A stretch of 53,259 bases of DNA, from the NCBI GenBank assembly GCA_946886475.1, contig CAMPIQ010000009.1, positions 1 through 53,259 on the forward strand, written 5' to 3'. Positions 1-7,430 of this stretch are shown here, in pieces. Both the position numbers and the translations under genes were made by a program. The stretch's first letter is position 1, and the number at the start of each line of letters is the position of its first letter. The notes beneath the pieces are model-generated. The model was given only the letters and a program-made list of their open reading frames with translations, was not told the DNA's origin and did not search any database. The stretch comes from an uncultured Chitinophagales bacterium (GTDB lineage Bacteria; Bacteroidota; Bacteroidia; Chitinophagales; Chitinophagaceae).

Positions 1-91
1 GTTCATAATTGCATTTTTCATAAAAGCTAAAAGAAAAAAAATATTATACAGACAGCACGCTCTCCATTATTTAAATTAATTGTTTTGTTAT

Positions 92-931
92 ATGTTCTTT
101 TTACAAGCATCAAGTGACTCAAAGATCTCACTCGTACTCTTTATAGGTACGCTTGGCATGCTTGTACTTACTATCGGACTGATCATGTTCATCATCTTTC
201 ACCAAAGAAAGGTGATCCGATACCAGCAAAGGCTTCAGCAACTGGAATATGAGCAGCAAAAAATTCTATTGAACGCTTCCATCCGTTTACAGGAAGAAGA
301 GCGGCAGCGTCTTGCAGCCGATTTACATGATGATGCCGGCCCGCTGCTGGCAACCGCCCGTCTTTATTTAAATGAGAACCTGGTGAACCAGGATAAAACT
401 ACCCAGCTTCAGTCCATATTCCAGGCAAGACAGATCCTTGATGATACCATTCAGCTGATCCGTAACATCAGCCATAGCCTGATGCCTCCCACGCTCAAAA
501 ATTTTGGTCTGGAATCAGCAATCAATGATCTCTTCCAGAAGATCAGCGGATCGGGACAGATCAATGCAAGCAGCCGTTTTCATGAATACAAGGAAAGACT
601 GAAACCGGAAAAAGAACTGATCATTTTCCGTGTAGTGCAGGAACTCGTTAATAACATTTTGAAACACAGCAATTCCAGTTTTATCCACCTTACACAGAAT
701 ACACAAAACGGTTCCTGCCTCTTAAGGCTTCACCATGATGGACGTGGTATAGTTCAACAGGATTTTGAAAAACTCAATAAGAGTAATGTCGGACTTGGAC
801 TAAAAAATATCAGCAGCCGGTTGAAGGTTGCTCAGGGAAATATTCTGTTTGAAAAAGATACATCGCAGACCTATTATAAGGTAACAATTGAAATCCCCAG
901 AGACGATCCGTACGAATCGTTGGCAGTTTAG
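92..931 (+). CDS. Membrane-anchored sensor histidine kinase, NarX/LytS-like (HisKA_3)
   Basis: This kinase autophosphorylates on a histidine and passes the phosphate to the response regulator encoded 27 nt downstream. From the ATG at 92 the protein has 279 residues: one membrane segment at about 12-36, a charged helical linker at 40-70, then the HisKA_3 phosphoacceptor region with RLAADLHDDAGP (His79). The HATPase_c domain has the N box QELVNNILKH at about 184-193 and glycine boxes HDGRG (215-219) and VGLGLKN. A TTG four codons upstream (80) is also open, but the ATG is preferred because it starts just before the membrane helix. There is no periplasmic sensor domain, so the input must come through the membrane, the cytoplasm or a partner protein. 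The family assignment is firm; the signal is unknown. Confidence 0.93.
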   Translation: MFFLQASSDSKISLVLFIGTLGMLVLTIGLIMFIIFHQRKVIRYQQRLQQLEYEQQKILLNASIRLQEEERQRLAADLHDDAGPLLATARLYLNENLVNQDKTTQLQSIFQARQILDDTIQLIRNISHSLMPPTLKNFGLESAINDLFQKISGSGQINASSRFHEYKERLKPEKELIIFRVVQELVNNILKHSNSSFIHLTQNTQNGSCLLRLHHDGRGIVQQDFEKLNKSNVGLGLKNISSRLKVAQGNILFEKDTSQTYYKVTIEIPRDDPYESLAV

Positions 932-958
932 TCCTAACTTTACGCATCTCAACGCATT

Positions 959-1609
959 ATGGAAGTTATTAAAGTTGCAATAGCTGATGATCACAAAATT
1001 TTCCGGAAGGGAGTGATCCTTTCTCTGAGATCATTTACCAATATCAAATTCGTTCTGGAAGCGGAGAATGGTGATGAATTACTCAATGGAATTGCTGCAG
1101 CCGAGCCTGATGTGGTGTTGATGGACCTTAGAATGCCGCTCAAAGATGGTATTGAAACCACAAAAGTCCTGAGTAAACAATACCCTCATATTCATGTGAT
1201 CGTTTTAAGCATGTATGAAGACGACCGTTTTGTTTCACACATGATGGAGAATGGAGCTAATGGCTACCTGCTCAAGAATGCCGAACCACAGGAGATCCGC
1301 CGTGCCATCATGGATGTGTTCGAAAAGGGATACTACCTTAATAATTTCGTGAACCGCATCCTTCTCAAAAAAGCACACGCCAAACAAAAAGTAATTCCTT
1401 CACTCAATAACGAGATCACGCTCACAGATAAGGAGAAGGATGTGCTCCGTTTCATCTGTATGGAATTCACCGCGCAGGAAATTGCCCAGAAAATGGAGAT
1501 CAGTCCAAGAACGGTTGAAGCCATCAAAGACCGGCTAATGGAAAGGTTTGGCAGCAAGAATACAGCAGGACTGGTGTTTTTTGCAGTGAAGAATAATTTG
1601 GTAGATTGA
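959..1609 (+). CDS. Response regulator, NarL/FixJ family (REC + LuxR HTH)
   Basis: This is a DNA-binding partner of the kinase just upstream (27 nt gap, same strand), so the two form a two-component system. The receiver domain (about 5-120) shows the acidic pocket ADDH (9-12), phosphoacceptor Asp56 in LMDLRMP, the Ser84 switch residue and Lys106 in YLLKNAEP. The LuxR-type helix-turn-helix lies at about 152-212 with LTDKEKDVL and the recognition stretch ISPRTVEAIKDRL. The length (216 residues) is normal. A 6-bp stem-loop follows the stop codon directly. Target genes cannot be told from the sequence. Confidence 0.95.
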   Translation: MEVIKVAIADDHKIFRKGVILSLRSFTNIKFVLEAENGDELLNGIAAAEPDVVLMDLRMPLKDGIETTKVLSKQYPHIHVIVLSMYEDDRFVSHMMENGANGYLLKNAEPQEIRRAIMDVFEKGYYLNNFVNRILLKKAHAKQKVIPSLNNEITLTDKEKDVLRFICMEFTAQEIAQKMEISPRTVEAIKDRLMERFGSKNTAGLVFFAVKNNLVD

Positions 1610-1610
1610 G

Positions 1611-1631
1611 CCCCTTGTCGTCCTGAAGGGG
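1611..1631. other. Stem-loop directly after the response regulator gene
   Basis: The arms CCCCTT (1611-1616) and AAGGGG (1626-1631) enclose a 9-nt loop, one base after the regulator's stop codon. No T run follows, so it is not a typical intrinsic terminator. It could protect an mRNA 3' end or be a repeat remnant. The remaining spacer to 1829 shows nothing further that I recognise. Confidence 0.4.
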
Positions 1632-1829
1632 GAGCTTAGATAAAACTGTATAAAAATTTACAAGGTCGTTTGCATACCTCGTCCATTACCCTGCGGGATG
1701 GCAAAGTCTGGTTTGGTTGCCTGTTACAATAGTAGCTGTTTATAATTAACGTCCAGATCCGCCTTAGAACAGATGACAGATTCAAGGGACCGGGATGATT
1801 TGGCGGCCGTTTACATTCGATATTCTTTT

Positions 1830-2486
1830 TCAGATCTTCATTTCTGGGATCTCACCTTCAACGATCAACTTACCTGCAGTCTTTGATTTAATTTCGTCCA
1901 CACTTACACCGGGCGCTCTTTCCAAAAGCCTGAAACCATTTTCAGTTACATCAATTACCGCGAGTTCAGTAACGATCCTTTTTACACAACCCACACCAGT
2001 TAACGGTAAAGAACATTCGGGAAGTAATTTCGATTCACCTTTGGGGTTGGTATGCATCATGGCCACAATGATATTCCTGGCGCTGGCCACCAGGTCCATA
2101 GCACCTCCCATTCCTTTTACCATTTTGCCGGGTATCTTCCAGCTGGCAATATCTCCATTTTCACTTACTTCCATGGCTCCTAAAACAGTAAGGTCAATTT
2201 TACCTGCACGGATCATTCCAAAGCTTTCGGCACTGTCAAAGAAAGCACCACCAGGCAATATGGTCACCGTTTCTTTTCCGGCATTGATCAGGTCCGCATC
2301 CATTTCCTCTTCTGTAGGATAAGGTCCAATTCCCAGCATTCCATTCTCACTTTGTAACATAATGAACATACCCTCCGGAATATAATTAGCCACCAGCGTG
2401 GGGATGCCAATGCCAAGATTTACATACATACCGTCTTTTAATTCCTTTGCAATTCTTTTTGCAATTCCGAATTTATCTAAGGCCAT
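1830..2486 (-). CDS. scoB: 3-oxoacid CoA-transferase subunit B
   Basis: This is the beta subunit of a family I CoA-transferase, which moves CoA between succinyl-CoA (or acetyl-CoA) and a 3-oxoacid in ketone-body and short-chain acid metabolism. At 218 residues it has the usual length. The active-site signature is visible as [10 protein letters not shown], with the catalytic Glu at about residue 47, and the N-terminal [10 protein letters not shown] loop is typical. It follows subunit A on the same strand after a 98-nt spacer. The exact acyl substrate (acetoacetate, butyrate or 3-oxoadipate) cannot be settled from sequence, so scoB is used for the family; atoA is an alternative name. Confidence 0.9.
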   Translation of the reverse strand: MALDKFGIAKRIAKELKDGMYVNLGIGIPTLVANYIPEGMFIMLQSENGMLGIGPYPTEEEMDADLINAGKETVTILPGGAFFDSAESFGMIRAGKIDLTVLGAMEVSENGDIASWKIPGKMVKGMGGAMDLVASARNIIVAMMHTNPKGESKLLPECSLPLTGVGCVKRIVTELAVIDVTENGFRLLERAPGVSVDEIKSKTAGKLIVEGEIPEMKI

Positions 2487-2584
2487 GGTTGATTTGGGTT
2501 TAGGTTTAACGTTCTGATTTCTTAACCAGTAGCGGTGTTTTTAATGTCAATTTACATGTTCAAATCCGTCAGCAAATCAACTTG

Positions 2585-3280
2585 TCAATTCAGCCTCACT
2601 GTCTTCCTCTCTATCCTCTTTTCATAATTCACCCCCTGAAAGATCCTGTGCACATAAACACTGGCCACATGGATCTCATCCGGCTTCAGTTGTCCCGGCT
2701 CCACCAGCTCTTCTACTTCCACTATAGTGATATTGGCTGCCTTGGCCATTGATGTTGAAAAATTGCGGGTAGTTTTTCTGAAAACCAGGTTTCCATAGCT
2801 GTCGCCCTTCCAGGCTTTGATGATGGCATAATCTGCATGAAGTGCATGCTCCATCAGGTATTTCTTTCCATTGAACTCTCTAACTTCTTTGCCTTCCCCA
2901 ACTTCAGTTCCAAAGCCGGCAGGAGTATAAAATGCGGGTATGCCCATGCCCGCCATTTGAATGCGGGTAGCCAGTGTGCCCTGCGGAATGAGGTCCACTT
3001 CCATTTCTCCACTAAGCAATTGTCTTTCAAATTCTGAATTCTCTCCTACATATGAACTCATCATTTTTTTGATCTGCTTTTTTTTCAATAACAGACCTAA
3101 TCCAAAATCATCAACGCCTGCATTATTTGAAATGCAGGTAAGCCCTTTCACTTCTTTATCAACCAAAAAATTGATGCTGTTCTCAGGTATTCCGCATAAA
3201 CCAAAACCTCCAAGCATAAGTATTGCACCATCGCTGATGTCGTGCAAAGCATCAGCGGCATTCTTGTAAACTTTATTCAT
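2585..3280 (-). CDS. scoA: 3-oxoacid CoA-transferase subunit A
   Basis: This is the alpha subunit of the family I CoA-transferase whose beta subunit lies downstream at 1830-2486. The protein has 231 residues and carries the glycine-rich CoA-binding loop [13 protein letters not shown] near residue 22, the [12 protein letters not shown] stretch, and [11 protein letters not shown] and B probably form a heterotetramer in the cytoplasm. The ATG at 3280 starts directly at the conserved N-terminus. A -7 box match lies 20 nt upstream (3301-3308), so the pair probably has its own promoter although the DUF4296 gene ends only 40 nt away. Confidence 0.92.
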   Translation of the reverse strand: MNKVYKNAADALHDISDGAILMLGGFGLCGIPENSINFLVDKEVKGLTCISNNAGVDDFGLGLLLKKKQIKKMMSSYVGENSEFERQLLSGEMEVDLIPQGTLATRIQMAGMGIPAFYTPAGFGTEVGEGKEVREFNGKKYLMEHALHADYAIIKAWKGDSYGNLVFRKTTRNFSTSMAKAANITIVEVEELVEPGQLKPDEIHVASVYVHRIFQGVNYEKRIERKTVRLN

Positions 3281-3300
3281 ACAGCTTAATTAGATTGCCT

Positions 3301-3308
3301 CAAAAATA
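3301..3308 (-). promoter_or_regulatory. Possible -7 box for the CoA-transferase genes
   Basis: Read on the minus strand this is TATTTTTG, a full match to the Bacteroidota -7 element TAnnTTTG, 20 nt before the scoA start. I saw no good TTTG element at the expected distance upstream, so support is partial. Confidence 0.3.
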
Positions 3309-3320
3309 AGGATACCGCAG

Positions 3321-3758
3321 CTATTCGCGTTTTAAGATCAATCCTTTCCTGGTACTGGAGGAATCAGCGGAAGCAATACCGGCAGTTGATGTATCATTTG
3401 AGGCAGGTTTTTTTCCTGGTGTATCCACCGGAAGATTTTGCAGCCGTTCGCCGTTACTGTATATAGAATCAAGTACCGGCTTTAATAAACCGGGATGTGC
3501 TTCATAATAGGCTTTGCTTTTGAGAAATTCCTTTTTGGAAATATCATGAATAAGAAAGATAGCTGAATACAGACTGTCCTGATTCTTTTCTCTATTGTAG
3601 GCTGTATCTGCAGTTGCCAGGTAATTTACCATTTCATCTGCCCTTAAGAGGTCCCAGTAAATGGATCCCATTTCCTCTTTTCCCAAAATTCCATCAGGCA
3701 CTTCACTGCCGCACGAAAACATGATGAATGATGAAAAAAGGATGAATAGCTTTTTCAT
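3321..3758 (-). CDS. DUF4296 family lipoprotein
   Basis: This is a short (145 residues) exported lipoprotein. Its N-terminus is a signal peptide ending in a lipobox, FIMFSC, with Cys16 as the probable lipidated residue. The body starts with the DUF4296 pattern of a PDGILGKEEM stretch followed by helices, and the C-terminus is rich in Ser, Thr and Ala and looks disordered. The start overlaps the end of porD by four bases (ATGA), so the two are translationally coupled. Its place after coaBC-porD suggests an envelope role, perhaps with T9SS, but the function is unknown. Confidence 0.8.
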   Translation of the reverse strand: MKKLFILFSSFIMFSCGSEVPDGILGKEEMGSIYWDLLRADEMVNYLATADTAYNREKNQDSLYSAIFLIHDISKKEFLKSKAYYEAHPGLLKPVLDSIYSNGERLQNLPVDTPGKKPASNDTSTAGIASADSSSTRKGLILKRE

Positions 3759-4669
3759 TTCAGTTCTTTATAATCACCTGCATTAGTGAGGTCAAGCTTC
3801 ATCAGGTAATCCATGGCCCTTGTACGGGTTTCCGCATCTGCTTTACTGAAGATCTTTACCAGCTCATTGCTCTTGCCCTGGAAAAAGAATTGTATGATCA
3901 TTGAATTAGGATTTTCGGAATTTACCGTGTTCATATAATTCAATGCATTCAGGATGCCGGCCCTTCCCTGTGCTTCATTATCATAGAACTGATCCAGCCC
4001 ATTGCGGTAATAGGAATAAATGGCATCGTGCATCAGGGTAAACCTGCTGTCAACCAGTCCCTGTATAAGCCTGGAACGGTTTCTTAATCCATCAAAAGTT
4101 TTCCAGCCTTTGATATCGCCGGCTTCTGGTGCATTGTTCACAATGTTATTGGCTTTCTGAAAATAGAGGTCGCCGCCCCTGGGAGAAAATGAATCATAAT
4201 CAAGGCCTATAATCAGGTTGGCATAAAATGCAAGAACTGCAGTTATGTTGGCAGCAAGCGCATCACTACCCTGAATCCTGTTCTCGTTGAATTCTATTGG
4301 CTGAAACTCTATGTATTTGAATTGCAGGGAGGCATCCTGAAAATTCACCAGCGGTGATTCGTAAGCAGTATTATAAACGGGCCTTGCTGCCTGAACTGTA
4401 AGGGTTCCTTTAAAAATATTATTTCCAACCGATTCTTCAATATTGATCAAAAAATTGCATTTGATCTTTTCCTGTGGCTGATAGCTGTCGTTTGTCCATT
4501 TACGGTTATTCAGAAAATTGGTCAACGAAGTTTGAAGTGTCTGAAAGATCTTTCTGTCTACCTGTGTACTGACCTTGCCGGCCATTACCGTAACCTTGGC
4601 CTGCAACTCCTGCGAGCCGGCCGCATGGCAGAGAAGAAAAAAAATAAATAGGACAACAAGGTTTTTCAT
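3755..4669 (-). CDS. porD: Type IX secretion component PorD-like (DUF4835)
   Basis: This exported protein has 304 residues. A signal peptide of about 19 residues (hydrophobic VVLFIFFLLCHAAG, then SQ) precedes a mature part that begins with ELQAKVTVMAG, the hallmark start of DUF4835 proteins. The family is annotated as PorD-like and is tied to type IX secretion in Bacteroidota; its biochemical role is unknown. The start codon overlaps the coaBC stop by one base (TAATG), and the downstream lipoprotein overlaps its end by four, so the three are tightly coupled. Pairing with coaBC is common in Bacteroidota. Two PorP/SprF proteins and two CTD-bearing cargo proteins elsewhere in the window fit with an active T9SS. 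Confidence 0.82.
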   Translation of the reverse strand: MKNLVVLFIFFLLCHAAGSQELQAKVTVMAGKVSTQVDRKIFQTLQTSLTNFLNNRKWTNDSYQPQEKIKCNFLINIEESVGNNIFKGTLTVQAARPVYNTAYESPLVNFQDASLQFKYIEFQPIEFNENRIQGSDALAANITAVLAFYANLIIGLDYDSFSPRGGDLYFQKANNIVNNAPEAGDIKGWKTFDGLRNRSRLIQGLVDSRFTLMHDAIYSYYRNGLDQFYDNEAQGRAGILNALNYMNTVNSENPNSMIIQFFFQGKSNELVKIFSKADAETRTRAMDYLMKLDLTNAGDYKELK

Positions 4670-5853
4670 TAGAGTTCAATTATGGAATCAACAATATCTT
4701 TTGCAATTTCTTTCTTGGATTTTAAACCAATCTCCTTTATTTCACCATTTTTAAACAACAGGGTAACTTTATTTGTGTCAAAGCCAAACCCTGCTCCCGT
4801 ATCGTTCAGGGAATTTAGTACAACCAGGTCAGCATTTTTTTCATTTAACTTTTTTCTGGCATGTTCATACTCATGCTCAGTTTCCAAAGCAAAGCCTATC
4901 AGTTTTTGTTTTCCATTCTTGATCTTTCCCAGTCCGGCCAGTATATCCATTGTCCGCTGCAGGGTAATGGTCAGTTCCTCTCCGCTTTTTTTGATCTTAT
5001 GTCCGGAAACTTCCCGTGGTGAATAGTCTGCAACGGCAGCTGCCATCACGGCTATGTCATAGTCGGTATGATCAAAACAATTCATGTACATTTCTTTTGC
5101 TGATATAACATGCACCAGGCTTATATTCCTGTTCCTGATTGTTAACTGTACCGGACCACTTATAAGTGTAACAAGGGCTCCCCGGCCGGCCATTTCTTCG
5201 GCAATGGCAAATCCCATTTTCCCGCTTGAGTGATTTCCGATAAAACGTACAGGGTCTATTGCTTCATAAGTAGGACCCGCTGTTACAAGTACTTTTTTAT
5301 TTTTAAGTTGTTCTGAAGTAGTAAAAAAATGATGAACCTCAGCAAAGATCTCTTCCGGCTCTGCCATCCGGCCTTCACCAAATAACCCACTGGCCAGTTC
5401 ACCGGTGCCCACCTGCAATACCATGCAACCATTTTTTTCTATGGTTTCCAGATTCATTTTTGTTGTAGCATGATTCCACATATCCTCGTCCATGGCAGGT
5501 GCTACCATTATCCTGCAGGTGGCAGAAAGATAAACCGCCATTAATAAATTATCGCACTGCCCGTAAGCCATTTTACTAAGGGTATTACAACTTAATGGGG
5601 TGATCAGCATCAGGTCGGCCCACCTTCCCAATTCAACATGGTTGGCCCAGCTGTTCTCATCAAACAGGCCAACAAGAACCGGATTTTTTGATAAGGTGGA
5701 CAAAGTTAGAGCCGACACAAAATCGGTACTGGCAGGCGTCATGATAAGTTTTACTTCTGCGCCGTTCTTAATCAGCAGACGTACAAGCATAGGGATCTTA
5801 TAGGCAGCAATACTACCGGTTACCCCGATCAATATTTTTTTCCCTTTCAGCAC
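4669..5853 (-). CDS. coaBC: Bifunctional CoaBC: phosphopantothenoylcysteine synthetase/decarboxylase
   Basis: The enzyme makes 4'-phosphopantetheine for coenzyme A. The CoaB part joins cysteine to phosphopantothenate and the CoaC part decarboxylates the product using FMN. The protein has 394 residues. CoaC (about 1-180) shows the flavoprotein start ILIGVTGSIAAYK, the active-site His region SWANHVELGRWAD, and the substrate clamp PAMDEDMW, where the classical motif has Asn in place of the Asp. CoaB (about 185-394) shows VLVTAGPTYEAIDPVRF, NHSSGKMG, MAAAVADY and KIKKSG. The start codon is GTG. It lies after a strong terminator that follows the omega gene, so it probably has its own promoter or depends on read-through. 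Confidence 0.95.
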   Translation of the reverse strand: MLKGKKILIGVTGSIAAYKIPMLVRLLIKNGAEVKLIMTPASTDFVSALTLSTLSKNPVLVGLFDENSWANHVELGRWADLMLITPLSCNTLSKMAYGQCDNLLMAVYLSATCRIMVAPAMDEDMWNHATTKMNLETIEKNGCMVLQVGTGELASGLFGEGRMAEPEEIFAEVHHFFTTSEQLKNKKVLVTAGPTYEAIDPVRFIGNHSSGKMGFAIAEEMAGRGALVTLISGPVQLTIRNRNISLVHVISAKEMYMNCFDHTDYDIAVMAAAVADYSPREVSGHKIKKSGEELTITLQRTMDILAGLGKIKNGKQKLIGFALETEHEYEHARKKLNEKNADLVVLNSLNDTGAGFGFDTNKVTLLFKNGEIKEIGLKSKKEIAKDIVDSIIEL

Positions 5854-5880
5854 TGATACTAAAATAATATTTTATAAAGT

Positions 5881-5906
5881 AAAAACGATCCGCTTAAGGC
5901 GGATCG
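5881..5906 (-). terminator. Intrinsic terminator after the omega subunit gene
   Basis: An 8-bp perfect stem (arms 5886-5893 and 5899-5906, CGATCCGC with its complement) encloses a 5-nt loop. On the minus strand it is followed by TTTTTA. It sits 22 nt after the end of the omega gene and 27 nt before coaBC, inside a same-strand cluster. Confidence 0.8.
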
Positions 5907-5928
5907 CTTACAATCTAATTGAAGAACC

Positions 5929-6273
5929 TTACTGAAACAGATCCTGCTCTTCGTTTCTGCGATAATATATTTTCTCGTCAATAAATTCCTGGGTGGCAAG
6001 TAATGCCGGATTGGGCATGCGCTCATAAGCTCTTGAAATTTCAATCTGCTCCTTATTTTCATGGATCTCTTCCAGAGAATCGGTGTGGCTGGCAAATTCT
6101 TCAAGCTTATTATGCAATTCCTCTTTCACTGAAATGTTGATCTGGTTTGCCCTTTTTGCAATTACGGCAATAGATTCATATAAATTCCCTGTTTTATTTT
6201 TCAGGCCATTTACATCCCTTGTCTCAATATTATTAGAGGTGCTTGTACTAAGCTGTCTTCTTAGCAGGCTCAT
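5929..6273 (-). CDS. DNA-directed RNA polymerase omega subunit, Rpb6-type
   Basis: This is a small (114 residues) subunit that helps assemble RNA polymerase. The family-typical core is seen in NLYESIAVIAKRANQINI, followed by ISRAYERMPNPALLATQEF and EKIYYR. This is the Rpb6-like form found in Bacteroidota rather than the short E. coli RpoZ form. Its start lies 26 bp inside the 3' end of bamD in another frame, so its translation is probably coupled to bamD. A strong terminator follows. Confidence 0.85.
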   Translation of the reverse strand: MSLLRRQLSTSTSNNIETRDVNGLKNKTGNLYESIAVIAKRANQINISVKEELHNKLEEFASHTDSLEEIHENKEQIEISRAYERMPNPALLATQEFIDEKIYYRRNEEQDLFQ

Positions 6274-7060
6274 TTGTAAAAGTTTTTAAGTTGTTTTGAG
6301 ATTGGGTTAAATATTGTTCTACTTCTTTTGAAAACTGACTTTCGGGAAAGCGGTCAATAAATTCATTGCATTCTTCAACTACTTTCTCAAATCTTTCCGG
6401 TTTCTTTTCTTCAACACTCATTTGAGCAAACTCAAAATAAGACTTTATAGCCATCATTTTGTATTGATCTGCCTTATCCGAATCCGGAAAATTATTTAAA
6501 AGCGTATTAAAGGCCACTGCTGCTGCCCTGAATTGGCCGATATCATAATATAATTGTGCAGCCTGGTGGTCTTTGATCTCAAGTTTCCGACGGCAGATCT
6601 CAATTATTTCTGCTGCTTCCTTGTTTCTTGGAGATCCGGGATGGGTATTGATGAAGGTCTGCATCATACCCATGGCCTTAATGGTATTGGTCTGATCCAG
6701 TGAGGGCTTGGGCGATTGCTTATAAAAAGTATAGGCTCTCATATAATCCACCTCCTCAGCTTTTGAACTGTTGGGATAGATCTCCAAAAATGTTTTAAAA
6801 AGATTTTCCGCATTCAGGTAATCCTTCTGATAATAAGCAGTATAAGCATACTTATAATATATGTCCTCAAATTCAGGTGTACCCCTGTAAAAAGGCATTA
6901 CATCTTCGTATAGCTGCTGGGCAAAATTGTATTTCTTCTTGGCATAGTACTGCTCGGCCATTTTAAGTTTATACTCATGGTCTTTGCTTTTCAGGATCTT
7001 ATTAAATCCATTACAGCCAAGCATTAAAAAAGAAAGAAGAATCAGCGGAAGAAATTTCAT
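6248..7060 (-). CDS. bamD: Outer membrane protein assembly factor BamD (lipoprotein)
   Basis: BamD is the essential lipoprotein of the beta-barrel assembly machine. It sits on the inner face of the outer membrane and helps BamA insert porins. From the ATG at 7060 the protein has 270 residues, with a signal peptide and lipobox LMLGC (Cys16). The mature part is about five TPR-like helical pairs, for example EYKLKMAEQYYAKKKYNFA and AENLFKTFLEIYPNS, as in the YfiO family. An open TTG at 7072 is rejected because it lies inside a probable -7 promoter box (7070-7077). The 3' end overlaps the omega gene by 26 bp. Confidence 0.9.
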   Translation of the reverse strand: MKFLPLILLSFLMLGCNGFNKILKSKDHEYKLKMAEQYYAKKKYNFAQQLYEDVMPFYRGTPEFEDIYYKYAYTAYYQKDYLNAENLFKTFLEIYPNSSKAEEVDYMRAYTFYKQSPKPSLDQTNTIKAMGMMQTFINTHPGSPRNKEAAEIIEICRRKLEIKDHQAAQLYYDIGQFRAAAVAFNTLLNNFPDSDKADQYKMMAIKSYFEFAQMSVEEKKPERFEKVVEECNEFIDRFPESQFSKEVEQYLTQSQNNLKTFTNEPAKKTA

Positions 7061-7069
7061 AAAGGCTGG

Positions 7070-7077
7070 CAAAGTTA
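7070..7077 (-). promoter_or_regulatory. Possible -7 box for bamD
   Basis: On the minus strand this reads TAACTTTG, a full match to TAnnTTTG, ending 9 nt before the bamD ATG. Transcription would then start only about four bases before the start codon. No clear TTTG element stands at 19-21 nt upstream, so support is partial. Confidence 0.3.
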
Positions 7078-7372
7078 ATCAGTTTAGGCAAATATTCCCG
7101 ATTTATTGGAAGATCTGGTTGTCCGGGCCGTTAAGAATTGCTTAAAGATCGTGAGGCGGCAGGCGGCAGTCGGGCGTTCAAAGTTCAAAGTCTTTAGTCT
7201 GGAGCCTCGGAGTCGGGAGTCCTATCCGGGAAACTTTATACATCTATTAATAAATCCAACCCCAGGAATTCCTAGAGCCTCTCCTACAGTAGTTCACCGA
7301 CTTTGAACTTTGAATTCATGACTCCTGACTCAAGACTCCTGACTCAAGACTCCTGACTCTAGACTCTGAACC
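7073..7372. repeat. Gene-free spacer with inverted and tandem short repeats
   Basis: No gene is supported in this stretch. The 16-base word TTCAAAGTTCAAAGTC (7177-7192) recurs as its exact reverse complement at 7299-7314. A 14-bp unit GACTCCTGACTCAA is repeated three times in tandem (7320-7361, the third copy with one change), and a looser inverse of it, with GGAGTCGGGAGTCC, lies around 7208-7222. The first arm is itself two copies of TTCAAAG. The whole could fold into one long imperfect hairpin. Confidence 0.75.
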
Positions 7373-7410
7373 AAAAAAAAGAGGCCGTCTTTTCAGACAG
7401 CCTCTTTTTA
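7373..7410 (-). terminator. Terminator of the OmpA-like gene (probably bidirectional)
   Basis: The stem pairs GAGGC plus GTCT (7381-7390) with AGAC plus GCCTC (7395-7404), with one mismatch and a TTTC loop. On the minus strand eight T residues follow, 20 nt after the stop of the porin gene. A run of T on the other side means it could also stop plus-strand transcripts. Confidence 0.88.
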
Positions 7411-7430
7411 CGATTTATTTCAAGTCCGGA

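Noticed and set aside
1795..2322. A 175-residue open frame on the plus strand
   Set aside because: It is the antisense shadow of scoB, which has full family motifs in the other frame.
7106..7306. A 66-residue frame in the spacer before the porin terminator
   Set aside because: It is made of repeat sequence and has no protein-like pattern.
7320..7361. Three 14-bp copies considered as a CRISPR array
   Set aside because: Units are contiguous, too short and without spacers, and there are no cas genes.
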